NCBI GenBank assembly: GCA_026826555.1
Contig: JAKSZT010037307.1
Location: forward strand, 1,379,879-1,443,878
Length of the DNA stretch: 64,000 nt
Origin: Tolypeutes matacus
Lineage: Eukaryota; Chordata; Mammalia; Cingulata; Chlamyphoridae
Reading direction: 5' to 3'
A program made the position numbers and the translations under genes. Positions 46,800-56,660 of the stretch are shown here, piece by piece; the stretch's first letter is position 1, and every line of letters begins with the position of its first letter. The notes below the pieces were generated by a model. The model was not told where the DNA came from. It saw only the letters and a list, made by a program, of their open reading frames with translations, and searched no databases.

Positions 46800-46990
46800 G
46801 GGAAGCGGCTGTGGCTCAATCGGTGGGGCTCCCGTTTGCCATATGGGAGGCCCCGGGTTCGGTTCCCGGGGCCTCCTGGTGGGGGCAGGCCCGCCCGCGC
46901 GGCGTGGTTAGCTGACCCGGCGAGCGCAGGCAGCAAGGGGGGGATAGATGAATAAATAGATAAGGTCTTTAAAAAAATAAATAAATAAAT
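46800..46990 (+). mobile_element. tRNA-derived SINE (DAS-like, xenarthran), nested in the MaLR
   Basis: Begins GGGAAGCGGCTGTGGCTC and has a pol III A box (TGGCTCAATCGG, 46812-46823) and B box (GGTTCGGTTCC, 46856-46866). It ends in an A-rich tail of TAAA units. A perfect 13-bp target duplication AAAGTGGCAGAGA flanks it (46787-46799 and 46991-47003). The head resembles the tRNA-Ala-derived DAS SINEs of armadillo. The intact duplication indicates a younger insertion than the host LTR element. Confidence 0.88.
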
Positions 46991-47640
46991 AAAGTGGCAG
47001 AGAACTTGGAGAAATTGAGTTCTGATGTCAGGTGGAAGGCGGAACTTGAAAGCAATGAACTTGGATATTTAGCTGAGGAGATTTCCAAGCTAAATGTGGA
47101 AAGAGAGCCTGGTTTCTCCTTGCAGCTTATAATGAAATGTGAGAGGAAAGGGATAAGCTGAGAAATGAACTCTTAAGCACAAATAAACCAGAAATTGATT
47201 GTTTGGAGAATTCTGGGATAGCGTGCTCCGAGACTAGGGCCAGATGTGGTTCCATCAGGGAGCTCCCTGAGCTTCCAGAAAACAAGTCCCGAGAGTATAG
47301 GGCTCCATGTAAGGGTTTAGCTGAACATGGGGCCAGTCAGCCATTTCAGCGGCAGTTAGGATTGGAAATGCAGTGATGTAGGAATGGTGGCTTGGGCCTC
47401 TGTGAACTACATGGGAAGCTCACAAGTTTTTTGTGAAATTTGTACGAGTGGAGCCACTGCCACACTGGACTAAATGGGACAGAAAAGGAATGAATTGAAG
47501 GAAGAATGACTTCCAGGGCAGAACCATGGAAGCCAAGGTCTGGGCTGAAGACCTCTCCTCAGGCCATGAGAACAGGCCCACCCGTGTGTTGGAAAGGGTG
47601 GTCTGCTGCTGCACTTGTAGGTGGCGGACCTAGCACCCTG

Positions 47641-47840
47641 TTTAGGAAGAGCGCTGCCAACCCAGAGCTCAGAGAGCTTGGGATAGAGACCCTAATGCAT
47701 GGAGAGGGCGGGGTCCGTGTCCCAGGGTTTGCGGGGAGCCTGGCTGCCGTCCCGGTGCTTGGAGAGGGTAGGGCGCACATCCCAGAGTTCCGAGAGAGCA
47801 TGGCTGCTACACAAGTGCTTGGAATGGGTGGAGCTGCCAC
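47641..47840 (+). repeat. 60-bp tandem repeat inside the MaLR internal region
   Basis: Units lie at 47641-47700 (most diverged), 47701-47760, 47761-47820 and a partial copy from 47821. Each centres on a GGAGAGGG...CCCAGAG/GTT...AGCATGGCTGCT theme. The 60-bp period keeps one frame open (47506-47880), giving a 20-residue repeat in translation, but there is no known domain and the element is noncoding. Confidence 0.8.
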
Positions 47841-48106
47841 TCCATCAGGCCTGGAGGACAAAACATCCATCCATAGATGACTCTCAGACCTTGAAATCTA
47901 GCGGTGTTTGGCCTGCTGGGTTTTGGAATTGTTTGGAACCCATGACCTCTGTTTTCCTGCAAAGTTCTCCCTTCTGGAATGGGAATGTTTAGCCTATGAC
48001 TTTCCCACCATTGTATATTGGAAGCAGATAACTTGTTCTCTAGGTTTCACAGGTCCACAGACAGAGGGGAACTGTGCCCGAGGACAGACCACCCATAACT
48101 GATTTT

Positions 48107-48200
48107 TTTTTTTTTTAATTTTACCGGGAGGTCCCGGGGATTGAACCCAGGTCCCTCCATATGGGAGACGGATGCCCAACCAGTTGAGCCATATCTGCCC
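48107..48200 (-). mobile_element. Short tRNA-derived SINE, reverse orientation, nested in the MaLR
   Basis: On the minus strand it reads GGGGGCAGATATGGCTCAAC, then the anticodon-like part, B box GGTTCAATCCC and an A tail (T run 48103-48116 on the + strand). The A box complement is at 48180-48191 and the B box complement at 48138-48147. A target duplication CCATAACTGATTTT occurs on both sides (from 48093 and from 48201). At about 95 bp it is a tRNA-only monomer of the same general family as the copy at 46800. Confidence 0.82.
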
Positions 48201-48308
48201 CCATAACTGATTTTGATGAGACTTTGTACATAAAATTGTTTCTGAAATGACTTAAAACTTTTGGGATGTTGTGATGAAGTGAAAGTATTTTGCGTATAGA
48301 AAGAACAT

Positions 48309-48334
48309 GTCTTTTTGGGGTTCAGAGGGTGGAC
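48309..48334 (+). other. Polypurine-tract region of the MaLR element
   Basis: A T-rich then purine-rich stretch (TTTTTGGGGTTCAGAGGGTGG) directly before the 3' LTR, in the place of the plus-strand primer. Confidence 0.55.
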
Positions 48335-48769
48335 TGTGGTGGTTTGGATCTATGTACTCCAGAAAAACATGTTCTTAGACTTGGTCCTTTCCTGTGGCTG
48401 TGAATGCTTGTAAATAGGACCTTTTGATGAGGTGACTTCAGATAAGGTGTAGTCCAGGAGAGGTCTCAGTCCTATTACTGAAGGCCCCATAGGGAAGGTC
48501 ACACAGAGAGAAAGATGCCACAGAGGGAGCAGCAGAAGCTGAGAGTCAGTGGGACCCAGAAGACAAGGGAGAGGCTGCCATGTGCACTGTCATGTGACAG
48601 GAGCCGAGGACCAAGGATCAGTGGCAGCCAGCCCTGAACCCCAGTCTTTGAGAAGAAAGCATCATCTCAGTGATGCCTTGATTTGAACTTCCACTAGCCT
48701 CCAGACTGTGGGCCAGTAGATTCCTGTTGTTTGGTTGGTATTTGCTTTAGCAATGAGGAAACGTCAGCA
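48335..48769 (+). repeat. 3' LTR of the MaLR element
   Basis: 435 bp, begins TGTGGTGGTTTGG and ends GTCAGCA. The polyadenylation motif seen in the 5' LTR is mutated here (CCAGTAGATTCC), so this copy probably could not terminate transcripts by itself. Confidence 0.88.
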
Positions 48770-49794
48770 GGGTCTGGTGGCCCCCATTGTGCCTGACTAC
48801 CCGGGGAACGTGCTGGGTAGAGGAGGCACTGCAGACCTGAAAATGCCCATGGTCTATGTGAGGGACTGGGGTGGGGGCCTCAGGCCTGGGGAGCAGACGG
48901 TAGAGCCTGGGCAGAGTGGATGGCAGATTCCTCCCCCAGTGCCCTTGGTCTGGACCGTCCACTGTGCCCCCAGAGGTCTTGGCTGGTTCATGAGCTCCTT
49001 GTACTCATTGCCCAGTCCCAGCTCTAGACTGCTGGGAAATCCACAAACAATGGTGCGGGGTGCTGGCACCCTGCAGACCCGTGAGCCTCATCCACCAGGG
49101 TGCTGCTGACTTTATCCTGGACCTCAAGAGAGGATTCTCCCACCACCCTTGGGAGGCGAGCTCTAAATCACTGCTCTGGTTGGTGACTGCTTGTCTCTGT
49201 GTACCGGGCATTTCTCAATATGGTGTGGTGGGTGCAGCCAACACACAAGAGCGAACGAGCTGGGGGTGGTGGGAGCTGCAGGGACCCCATGGATTCCAGA
49301 CGCAGCCTCCTCGGAGCAGCCACGTTGTTTGTAATGGTTACTAACCTAACAAAGAACAGCTTTTACAGTGCTGCCTCCTAAAAGATGTTTATCCTCATGA
49401 GTTACCTCCTGACCATTTGCACATTGGGGCTCTGCGTAGGATTTTGATGGAGAATGGAAGGTGGATGATTCTGCTGCTACAGCAGGTAGGAAGCCACCCA
49501 TGTGGCCCACCTCACAGTCCGCAGGTGGAAACCCACCACAGGGAGGGGAGAGGGTGAGCCTGCACAGAGTCCGCAGGCTCCGGCCTGGGACTTGGACTCC
49601 AGGCGTGCAAGAGGAGGCGCTGTGGGGCAGGGTGTGGGTGGGGGCTCCGGGCAGACACCCCCCAACCCCTGGCCAACGTTAGAGAAAGGATGGCAGCGAT
49701 GGGGCAGAGGACAGCCTGGGTCCCGGCTGTTCCCTCCCACATTGGCTCTTGCTTCCTGGAGCAGTGGCTGCTCCAGCACGGGCCTCTCTGGGAG

Positions 49795-49870
49795 AGCCAT
49801 GAATTATGCACAGAAGCCACAGGCCTGGGCAGACCCCTCATAAATGAGCCTTAATAATTCATATGGAGAC
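49795..49870. promoter_or_regulatory. Candidate conserved element in intron 1
   Basis: CATGAATTATGC, CTCATAAATGAGC (a short palindrome) and CTTAATAATTCATATGG fall within 75 bp in GC-rich DNA. Confidence 0.35.
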
Positions 49871-50164
49871 GTGCCAGGGGGAAGGAGGGCCTCTCCGGCT
49901 GGCCGGGGGCAGCCACTGCTTCCCGGCTCCCCCACGACTGCCTCTGCCCAGCTCTGCCTGCTCCTGTGGCCAGGTCATCATGACGTGCCCCCACTCTCCC
50001 TCTCGGGGGTGCGTCAGCTCAGCAGAGGGCCTCTTCTTCCTGGTGGGGGAGGAGGAGGCTCCCCCTCGGGGCTCACAGTCCGGGGCAGAGGAAGACAGTG
50101 GCTAAGAGAGAGGAGGCTGTCTGAGGGAATACAAGGTAGAATAACCCCAGGAGGGGACCTGGAG

Positions 50165-50815
50165 GATCCTGCTGGGGGTGGGGTGCGATTAAAAATGGGG
50201 GTGCTAAGGTGGACCTCACTGAGCAGGCCGTGTGTGTGCAGGGACCTGAAGGAGGGGAGGGGCTTCTGAGGAGACACTGTTCCAGGCAGATGGAACAGCA
50301 TGCACCTGAGCAGAGAGCGCATGGGTGTGTTCAGGGCACGGCGAGGAGCGAGGTCAGGGAGGCCATCGGGGGTATGGCCATGGGACAGACTTTGGCTGTT
50401 CCTTGAGCACCATGGAGCTGCAGCAAGGTGTTGACAGAGAAGGGACACGATTCTAGCAGGACACTGTGGCCGTGTGTGGAGGTGAGCAGGTGGGGGCAGC
50501 AGGAAGTGGGGGCAGAAGCTGGAGACCAGTGGTCTAGGAGAGAGATGATGGGGCCCGAGCCGGGCTGGAGGCCAGGGAGGTGGTGGGCAGTGGGTGGGTT
50601 TGGCACGTGGTGAAGGTGGAGCCAATAGGATGTGAGTGTGAGAGAGACGGGGCCGGGGCTCACCTGGCGGCTTTCAGCCTTGTGCAGAGGGCGCTGGCGT
50701 CAACTGAGCCCAGGGAGGCAGTGGGAGGGACGAGAGGGGTGGTGGGTCCAGAAGGAAGTCAGGATCTTGGTTTTGGACACTTTTAGTTTAAGAGGTCCGT
50801 TGACCGACTGACCGT
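50165..50815 (-). mobile_element. LINE L2 fragment, 650 bp
   Basis: Ordered antisense L2 landmarks: CTGAAGGAGGGGAGGGGC, GTTCCAGGCAGATGGAACAG, AGAGAGATGATGGGG, CAATAGGATGTGAGTGTGAG and TTGGTTTTGGACACTTTTAG. No coding capacity. Confidence 0.78.
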
Positions 50816-50864
50816 GCTGCCTCGGCAGCTGGGTTTTCAAGGCTGGCCTCCTGAGGAGAGGTGT

Positions 50865-50985
50865 CTAGCTACCATGGAAACTTGGGCACATCACTCAACT
50901 GCTCTGTGCCTCGGTTTCCCCTCTGAGCACTGGCTGCTGTGAAGATGAATTATGGCCCATCACCGCTGTGATACCCAGCTTGTGG
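50865..50985 (+). mobile_element. MIR fragment
   Basis: GGGCACATCACTCAACTGCTC, TGTGCCTCGGTTTCCCC and TGTGAAGATGAATTATGG. Confidence 0.75.
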
Positions 50986-51109
50986 GGGCAGGCCTCAGGC
51001 AGGAGGGCCCCAGTCAGACCCCTTGGGACACTGATCCCCAAAGACCCACCCATCTTTGGGTAGAGAGGGAAGGTGAGACCTGGAGAGCCAAGCCACAGAG
51101 CTAGGTGTG

Positions 51110-51240
51110 GGCCCCAGAGCAGTGCCTGGCCCACACAGGGCCTGGAACTGAGGTCCAGAGAGGTGACAGGAGGTACCCAAGGTCACACAGTGAAAACCTG
51201 GCGTTTTCACCCTTGAGCGCAGGTCAGCCTTTAGCGCCAT
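51110..51240 (-). mobile_element. MIR fragment
   Basis: AACTGAGGTCCAGAGAGGTG and ACCCAAGGTCACACAGTG, antisense MIR. Confidence 0.75.
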
Positions 51241-51534
51241 CCTGCCCGCTGCTGGGAAACCGTCCTCTCTCCTCTTTCTCAGCCTGCACGCCCCTGCCGA
51301 GGCCTTGCCTCCCTCAGGCAGTCCCCAGCTCCTGGTGCCCCGTGGCCCCACGGTCCTGGACGGTCTACACTGGTGGCGGTGTGTGAGGTAGGGGGCTGTG
51401 GCCACTTGCCCCGTGACCCTGGACCCTTGCCAGTCGCCTCTGGCCCACGTGGGCCACCTGGACGCCCCCAGCCCTAAGAGTGAGGCTCGGTGCAGGCTCC
51501 AGGCCTTGTTCCTCCCGCCCTGTGTCGGCTGTTA

Positions 51535-51700
51535 TGAGTAAATTCTGGGCTGGACCCGGTGCCCTAATTAAGCCGATGACTCTTTGCCGTGTGTCTGAGC
51601 CTGTGCATCCCAGCCAAGCGCCACTGTGAAGGAAAAGCTCTTTCCCGGCAAAGAAAGGGAAGGGACAGCCCGTAAGTAATAACCTCATTAAGAAGCCGTA
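51535..51700. promoter_or_regulatory. Candidate conserved element in intron 1
   Basis: GAGTAAATTCTGG, CCCTAATTAAGCCG, AAGTAATAACCTCATTAAG and a central TTTCCCGGCAAAGAAAGGG. Complex sequence without repeat features and with several homeodomain cores. Confidence 0.4.
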
Positions 51701-51884
51701 TTTGGGCAGGGTCCCAAGACACAGAGTCGAGGCCCGGGGATTTGGACTGATTTCGGCTTTAACAGCACCCGCCCCTCCTCGGCTACGCAGGGGCTCCGAG
51801 GTCCCTGGTGGTAAAGGGGTGGCCGGAGGTCGGGTGGCGCTCCTGGGGGCAACGTGACGCTCACACCGGGGATCTCTTCAGCTG

Positions 51885-51960
51885 GGTCACACACTGGTGA
51901 GTTCTGTGCCTCAGTTCACCTGCTTATGAAATGTCAGGTGACCGGCTGGGTGCGTGATCC
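51885..51960 (+). mobile_element. MIR fragment
   Basis: TCTGTGCCTCAGTTCACCTG and CTTATGAAATGTCAGGTG. Confidence 0.55.
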
Positions 51961-52464
51961 ACCGTGAACCAGCTGAACAAGCCTGCCTCCTTGTCACCCC
52001 AGCCTCAGTTTCCCCTCCACGTGGTTTGTGCGATTTGAAGTCAACGCTGACTGGCCTTGGCATCTCGAGGCATCTAGAGCGGCTCGACCCAGCTGGCCGA
52101 TCAAGGCTGAGTGGCCTGGGCCCAACTGTTGCCCTCCACTGACGCCGTCCTCCTGGGGAGGCTGTAATCAAGACAGGGTGGGGGGTGGGGAGCTCTGCCC
52201 AGGCTCTGAGCCCCACAAGGCCCTGGCTTCTTCCCACCTGAGCAGATGTGCAGGAAGCATGCTCTCGTCACTGGTGAGCGGCCACACCAGCTCTCCCCAG
52301 TGCTGGGGGTCTCTGAGCTGCAGGTCTGGGGGGGAATCTGACTGTGGAAGAGAAGCCCTGCCCTCCAGACAGTGTCATGTGCCTGGGGGGGGGCAGTCAC
52401 GCTGTTAGTGTCCCTTACATGGGGCATCGGTTTCCACCTGCCTCCTCTCTAGGCCCTGGGAGTG

Positions 52465-52580
52465 GGAAAGCAGTAAACTTTATCTCCATTTTCTGGATGG
52501 GAAAACTGAGGCCTAAGTAGACATGTCTAGTCAAGATTTCAGAAGAGCCAGAGCTGGGTCTGTGTGCTCAGGCCAGGTGC
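52465..52580 (-). mobile_element. MIR fragment
   Basis: TTATCTCCATTTTCTGGATGG and GAAAACTGAGGCCTAAGTAG, antisense MIR. Confidence 0.72.
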
Positions 52581-52589
52581 AGAGGGACA

Positions 52590-52660
52590 TCTGCCTGAGT
52601 GGTCAGGGAGGACTCCCTGGAGGAAGTGGCCCTGGAGGTGCCACTATCCTGGAGTGTAGC
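52590..52660 (-). mobile_element. LINE L2-like fragment
   Basis: GTCAGGGAGGACTCCCTGG and GAAGTGGCCCTGGAGG resemble antisense L2. Confidence 0.45.
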
Positions 52661-52984
52661 CCTGAGCTCCCTGCTGTTGGCAGGAGGGCTGAGGCTAGGG
52701 CAGGGCCAGCCATGTCCCCAGCCTGCTCCAACAGGGCCACCGCTGCCCTTTGACCTTTGAGTGGCTGTTGCGAGAGGCACACCCTCTCCAGGCCGGGACC
52801 AGGTCCCCAAGCCCACCCACATCTTGCCTTCCCCTGGGGCTGGGTCCACCTATCATGGCTGTCCTCTACACCCGGTCTCTTGGGCTCTCTTCTGTCTCTC
52901 TGTGTCACTCCTGACCCCCTCCCACCCTGTCTCTTTCTTTTCCCTTTAGAAGACTGCAGAGGCGCTGAGGTGGGAGGTGGCAGG

Positions 52985-53110
52985 CCAGCTGAAATATAAT
53001 CAGAATAATTAAATAGTACTTTATTTTAAAGCATTGCCTCCCCCAGAGCTGAGAGAATAATTGGCCAGCCTGTCACGAGAGAAGCGAGAGACCTGTAGGT
53101 TTTCAGCTGC
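52985..53110. promoter_or_regulatory. AT-rich candidate element in intron 1
   Basis: ATATAATCAGAATAATTAAA, TACTTTATTTTAAAGC and GAATAATTGGCC. Sharp edges against GC-rich flanks. Confidence 0.38.
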
Positions 53111-53679
53111 ACAGCCTCAAAAATGTTCTAGCCTTACCCCCTCCCCACGCCATTGCCAGCTTTGATTCCTAGTGCCCTTGGCAGCAAGTGGCCTCTGCTG
53201 TGCCTACTTCTCCAGGCCCCTCACCTGCTCCCCCTGCTCAGTCCTGTCCTGGCATCCACCCCTCCTGCCTCCCCTGCTGTCCCACTTGAAGCACACACAC
53301 CCTGGCTGCCCTTCTGGGCTGGGGCAGGGCTGTAGACTGCATGTGGGCCACGGGTGGAGGTGGTCACAGCAGGTGTTGATGGCCACCTATGCCTTCGTGT
53401 AGGAGGCCTTGCAGAGGTAGAGCCTGGGCTTCCCCGAGGCTCAGCTTCCCTGGAGAAGGGGAGCACAGAGCTGCCCAGAAACCTATGGGACACCCCCTCT
53501 TCCACCTCTGCCCCCACCGCCATGAACGAGGCCCTCTGCCCCCACCAGCCTCTGCCCCTCTGGGCCTGCCCCTGCCTGTTCTTGAACAAAGCCCCTGCCC
53601 CTTCCCTTCTCGCCAGTCCAGCAGCCCACACCCACCCGTGCCCTGTGAGGGTGAACCTACCGTGTCACCTGTCTCTGGT

Positions 53680-53815
53680 TTTTTGATTTGTTTAATTATA
53701 GATGAGTCTTCTGCATAAATTATTCCAAAAGTCTGGATTATACTGTACAATTAAATCACATTCTGATCAACAACTTCACATATAAAATTAACTGGCAACA
53801 GTCTAATCTGTGCGA
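53680..53815. promoter_or_regulatory. Candidate conserved element in intron 1
   Basis: GTTTAATTATAGATGAG, CATAAATTATTCC, ACAATTAAATCAC and AAAATTAACTGGC form a dense run of homeodomain cores over 135 bp, without repeat hallmarks. Confidence 0.42.
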
Positions 53816-54144
53816 CCGCATCTGCTCCCAGCCTTCTCCCTGCTGCCCCTCCTCCCTCTCTCCCTCTCTCTACCCCCACTGGTCTCCTCTCCCCCGCCCC
53901 CCTTGTCTTCTCCCCGGCCCCCCACCCCGCTGCCCCTGTCTTCTCCATCCCCCCAGGTGAGTATTGGGGGCTGGCCCTCTGACCCCTCCTCCAGTTCACC
54001 CCTCTCCCAAGCCTCAGAGCTGGAGCCTTCCACCTGAGTGCCCCGAGGCCTCTGCTGAGGCTTCTGTCTGCCAATGGGGTCCTCAGCCCCAGCTCCTCAC
54101 CCCGTGCAGGGATGACTCTGCTTCCTGGCCTGATGGTGACTTAT

Positions 54145-54170
54145 GCACACACACACACACACACATACAC
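54145..54170 (+). repeat. (CA)n microsatellite
   Basis: About 11 CA units, then TACAC. Confidence 0.9.
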
Positions 54171-54429
54171 TCCGCCTGTGCAGCCTATGATACAAGCATC
54201 TTTGCCCTGAACCCCTCTTGGCCTGTCAGGCAGTAAGGGGCGGGGGGCCCGGAGCAGGGGTAGAAGGGAGCCACTAAGGGAATGTTTTTCCCCACGCGCC
54301 TGCCTCTGCACCCCTCCCCTCAGTGCAGGCAGTCATCAGAGACTGCCCAGGCACTCCCTGGGCCCTTAGGTCTCACAGGGGCCTGGATGGGATGAGCCTC
54401 CAGCCTTCAAGGGACTGCCCAGTGATAAT

Positions 54430-54590
54430 ACAATCCATTAAGGTTTCTATGTGGATTTGTGGTTTGCAAACCTTCGAGGCCATTAAAAATGATTCAGCCA
54501 AATGGTCCTTATTACCCCTGTTTACAGATGGAAAAGCTGAGGTGTGGAGGAGACGGAACTCAATGGGGTCACACGGCTGGCAGAGGTAGC
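54430..54590 (-). mobile_element. MIR fragment
   Basis: CTTATTACCCCTGTTTACAG, ATGGAAAAGCTGAGGTG and GGGGTCACACGGCTGGCAG, antisense MIR. Confidence 0.78.
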
Positions 54591-54689
54591 CTCTCCCTTA
54601 GGCTTCCCAGCTGAGACTGGAAGGGTGGGGTTATGGGGCCGATGGAGCCAGGAGGCTAGGTCTGGCTTCTCTCTAAGTATATGGCCCCA

Positions 54690-54800
54690 CACCTATCCTT
54701 TGCCTTGTTGGGTCCTCGGTGTTCATGTCTGTGAAATGGGAGCACAGAGCCTGCACCCATTTGGGTGCATTGGAGGACACGTAGTGTGAGGCTCAGGCCC
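54690..54800 (+). mobile_element. MIR-like fragment
   Basis: TCATGTCTGTGAAATGGGAG and CATTGGAGGACACG. Confidence 0.55.
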
Positions 54801-55204
54801 TGACCTCTCCTGTTCGCTGGCTGCACATGCCTCCTCCCAGACTCACTTTCCCCTCACCTCTCAGTGAAAAGCATGGAAAGCCACGGGGCTGTCCGGATGT
54901 CGGGCAGCCAGCAGGTGGGCTTCCTGAGTTGGAAGTGTGACCAGCGGGGCTCCGGCAGGGTTTGGTCAGATTGCCTTTCCCACAGCAGGGCTGTGGATCC
55001 TTCCAGCGTCCCCACACCGTTCTGCTGGAGTGGCCATGACTGCCTGGTCAGGGTTGGTTTTTGCTTTGGTGGGTGGCTTCTTGAGTCGGGGCAGGAACAC
55101 TTCAGGTGCACAGTTGACTCCTGGCCTCTTTGGTGCCCATGTGTCAACCCCTGGAGCTGACACTGGGACACCAGCCAAGCCCAGGAACCCACAAAGGCAC
55201 ATCT

Positions 55205-55335
55205 CTGTGATGGTGAAATGAATTATCCATCATGTTCTTTTTAACTCTTGGACACACATTTTGCCTTCCTAATTGGGTTTGTTTTAGATGAATAATCAGA
55301 GTAACTTGTTTTCCCTGGCATTGTGCTTATAGACA
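55205..55335. promoter_or_regulatory. Candidate conserved element in intron 1
   Basis: GAATTATCCATCATG, CCTAATTGGG and GATGAATAATCAGAG in 130 bp. No repeat family recognised. Confidence 0.38.
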
Positions 55336-55498
55336 GGGTGTGCCTGTCAGGTTCTGGGTGCAAGGCCAAGGGCTGGAGCTGCCCCTAGACCCCAACATGG
55401 GGGGTGTGCTCTGTCCCAGTGTGTCATGGGTGGGTCAATCCCTGAGGCCTGTGGCAGAGGCTAGAGCTTCAGCCTGGGGGTGGGAGTGGGGAGACGCA

Positions 55499-55503
55499 AG
55501 TGT

Positions 55504-55537
<34 letters not shown>

Positions 55538-55553
55538 GTGAGAGAGAGAGAGA
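55499..55553 (+). repeat. Compound (TG)n-(GA)n microsatellite
   Basis: TGTGTGTGAG, then about 13 TG units, GAGTGAG and (AG)n. Likely length-polymorphic. Confidence 0.9.
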
Positions 55554-55974
55554 TAATTTCTTGGGAAAAACTGGACTTTATGCTGAGATTTGGCTCTTCT
55601 AAAAAACTTTAGTGTTGAAATATCCTTAGATGAAATGATGGTGATGATAATGTATTGAGCAAAGTAAGAACTCTGCATCCACATCTGTTCTCCCAATTAA
55701 TTTTTACTTACCTGTGAAATCCTAGGATCTGAAACCCACAAACATACTAGAAAAGCGTCAACATCCTGGCATGGAATCAGTGGTGTACTGGTAAATGTTT
55801 ACAGTTAGTTTTCCAGGGGAAAAAAGCACCCAGGTTTGTGGCATTTGCCAATTTCTGTGGTATAAACGTACCTGCGTGGTCGATGGCAAGCTCCCAAGGC
55901 GACTCCATGGAAGACACTCAGCTCCTGCGAGTCGGTGCGGGTAGGCTCCAGCACACCCCTATGTCCACCCTTCC

Positions 55975-56135
55975 GGGGGGTGAGCTGGGGCAGGTCATGT
56001 GAACCCTCTGTGCCTCAGTGTCCTCATCTGTGTGTTGGGGTTGATGTTTGCTTCTTTGTGAGGACTGAAGCGAGAGAGCAGGCGGCCAGCTGGCACAGCA
56101 CCTTTTACATAGTGGTGCCTGATAGATAAAAGCCC
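55975..56135 (+). mobile_element. MIR fragment
   Basis: CTGTGCCTCAGTGTCCTCAT, TTGTGAGGACTGAAGCGAG and GGCACAGCACCTTTTACATAG. Confidence 0.75.
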
Positions 56136-56554
56136 CAAGAAGGATCGTGATTAGCATTTTCTCCCCTAGACCAGTGAGCGGCTGAGGTCAAGGTCAGGGC
56201 CAGGGCAAAGCTGAAGATCAACTCCTTGGCCTGGGCCCTTTCGTTTACTTCCTGCCTGGCTGGACACACAGGACTGTGCACCTGCCCATCCCAACATTAG
56301 CCCCCAGCGCTTCACCTCAGGAACACAAAACAGCTGCCTGCCACCCCACACACCCACAGCCAGGGCCTACTGCTCAGTGCCCAGTGGACGGGGCCGAGGG
56401 CCAAGCGGGCTCTTGCTTTTCCGCTGTGCTTTGCCCTCCCCAGGCTGCTGGCTGAGGCCCGGTTGCCCTTCTCAGGCCTCCTCCCGGGCTCAGGGTTAGC
56501 TTTTCCCCCTGCGGTGGGGAGCGGAGGTGGGAATCCGGCTGTGGCACAGCCAAA

Positions 56555-56660
56555 AACAAGCCAAAGCTAATGCCTCTTTCTTTTGATGTTGATTTTTTTT
56601 TTTCCATCACGGTCCTGACATTCAGCTTGGCAAATTGCAATTAGTGATCTGCCTGCCTCC
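56555..56660. promoter_or_regulatory. Candidate conserved element in intron 1
   Basis: CCAAAGCTAATGCC, an 11-T run, and CAAATTGCAATTAGTGATC. The GCAATTAG core is homeodomain-like. Confidence 0.35.

Larger units (their letters stand above)
46135..48769 (+). mobile_element. MaLR (ERVL-type) LTR retrotransposon, nearly complete, noncoding
   Basis: A 2.6-kb element with 5' LTR 46135-46554, internal region 46555-48334 and 3' LTR 48335-48769. Both LTRs begin TGTGGTGG and end in CA. The element is flanked by a perfect 5-bp target duplication, GGGTC, at 46130-46134 and 48770-48774. The sequence after the 5' LTR, TGGTACCGGGAAAGTGGGG, resembles a tRNA-Leu primer-binding site, the hallmark of ERVL/MaLR elements. 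A purine-rich tract precedes the 3' LTR. By eye the LTRs are roughly 80% identical with several indels, so the insertion is old. I see no gag, pol or env reading frame; MaLRs are non-autonomous. It sits in sense orientation inside intron 1 of CACNA2D2 and carries two nested SINEs. Confidence 0.9.

Noticed and set aside
46800..46872. Functional tRNA gene
   Set aside because: The tRNA-like head is followed by a SINE body, A-rich tail and target duplications, so it is a retroposon.
47506..47880. Protein-coding gene inside the LTR element
   Set aside because: The frame follows a 60-bp repeat and matches no retroviral domain; MaLR elements are non-autonomous.
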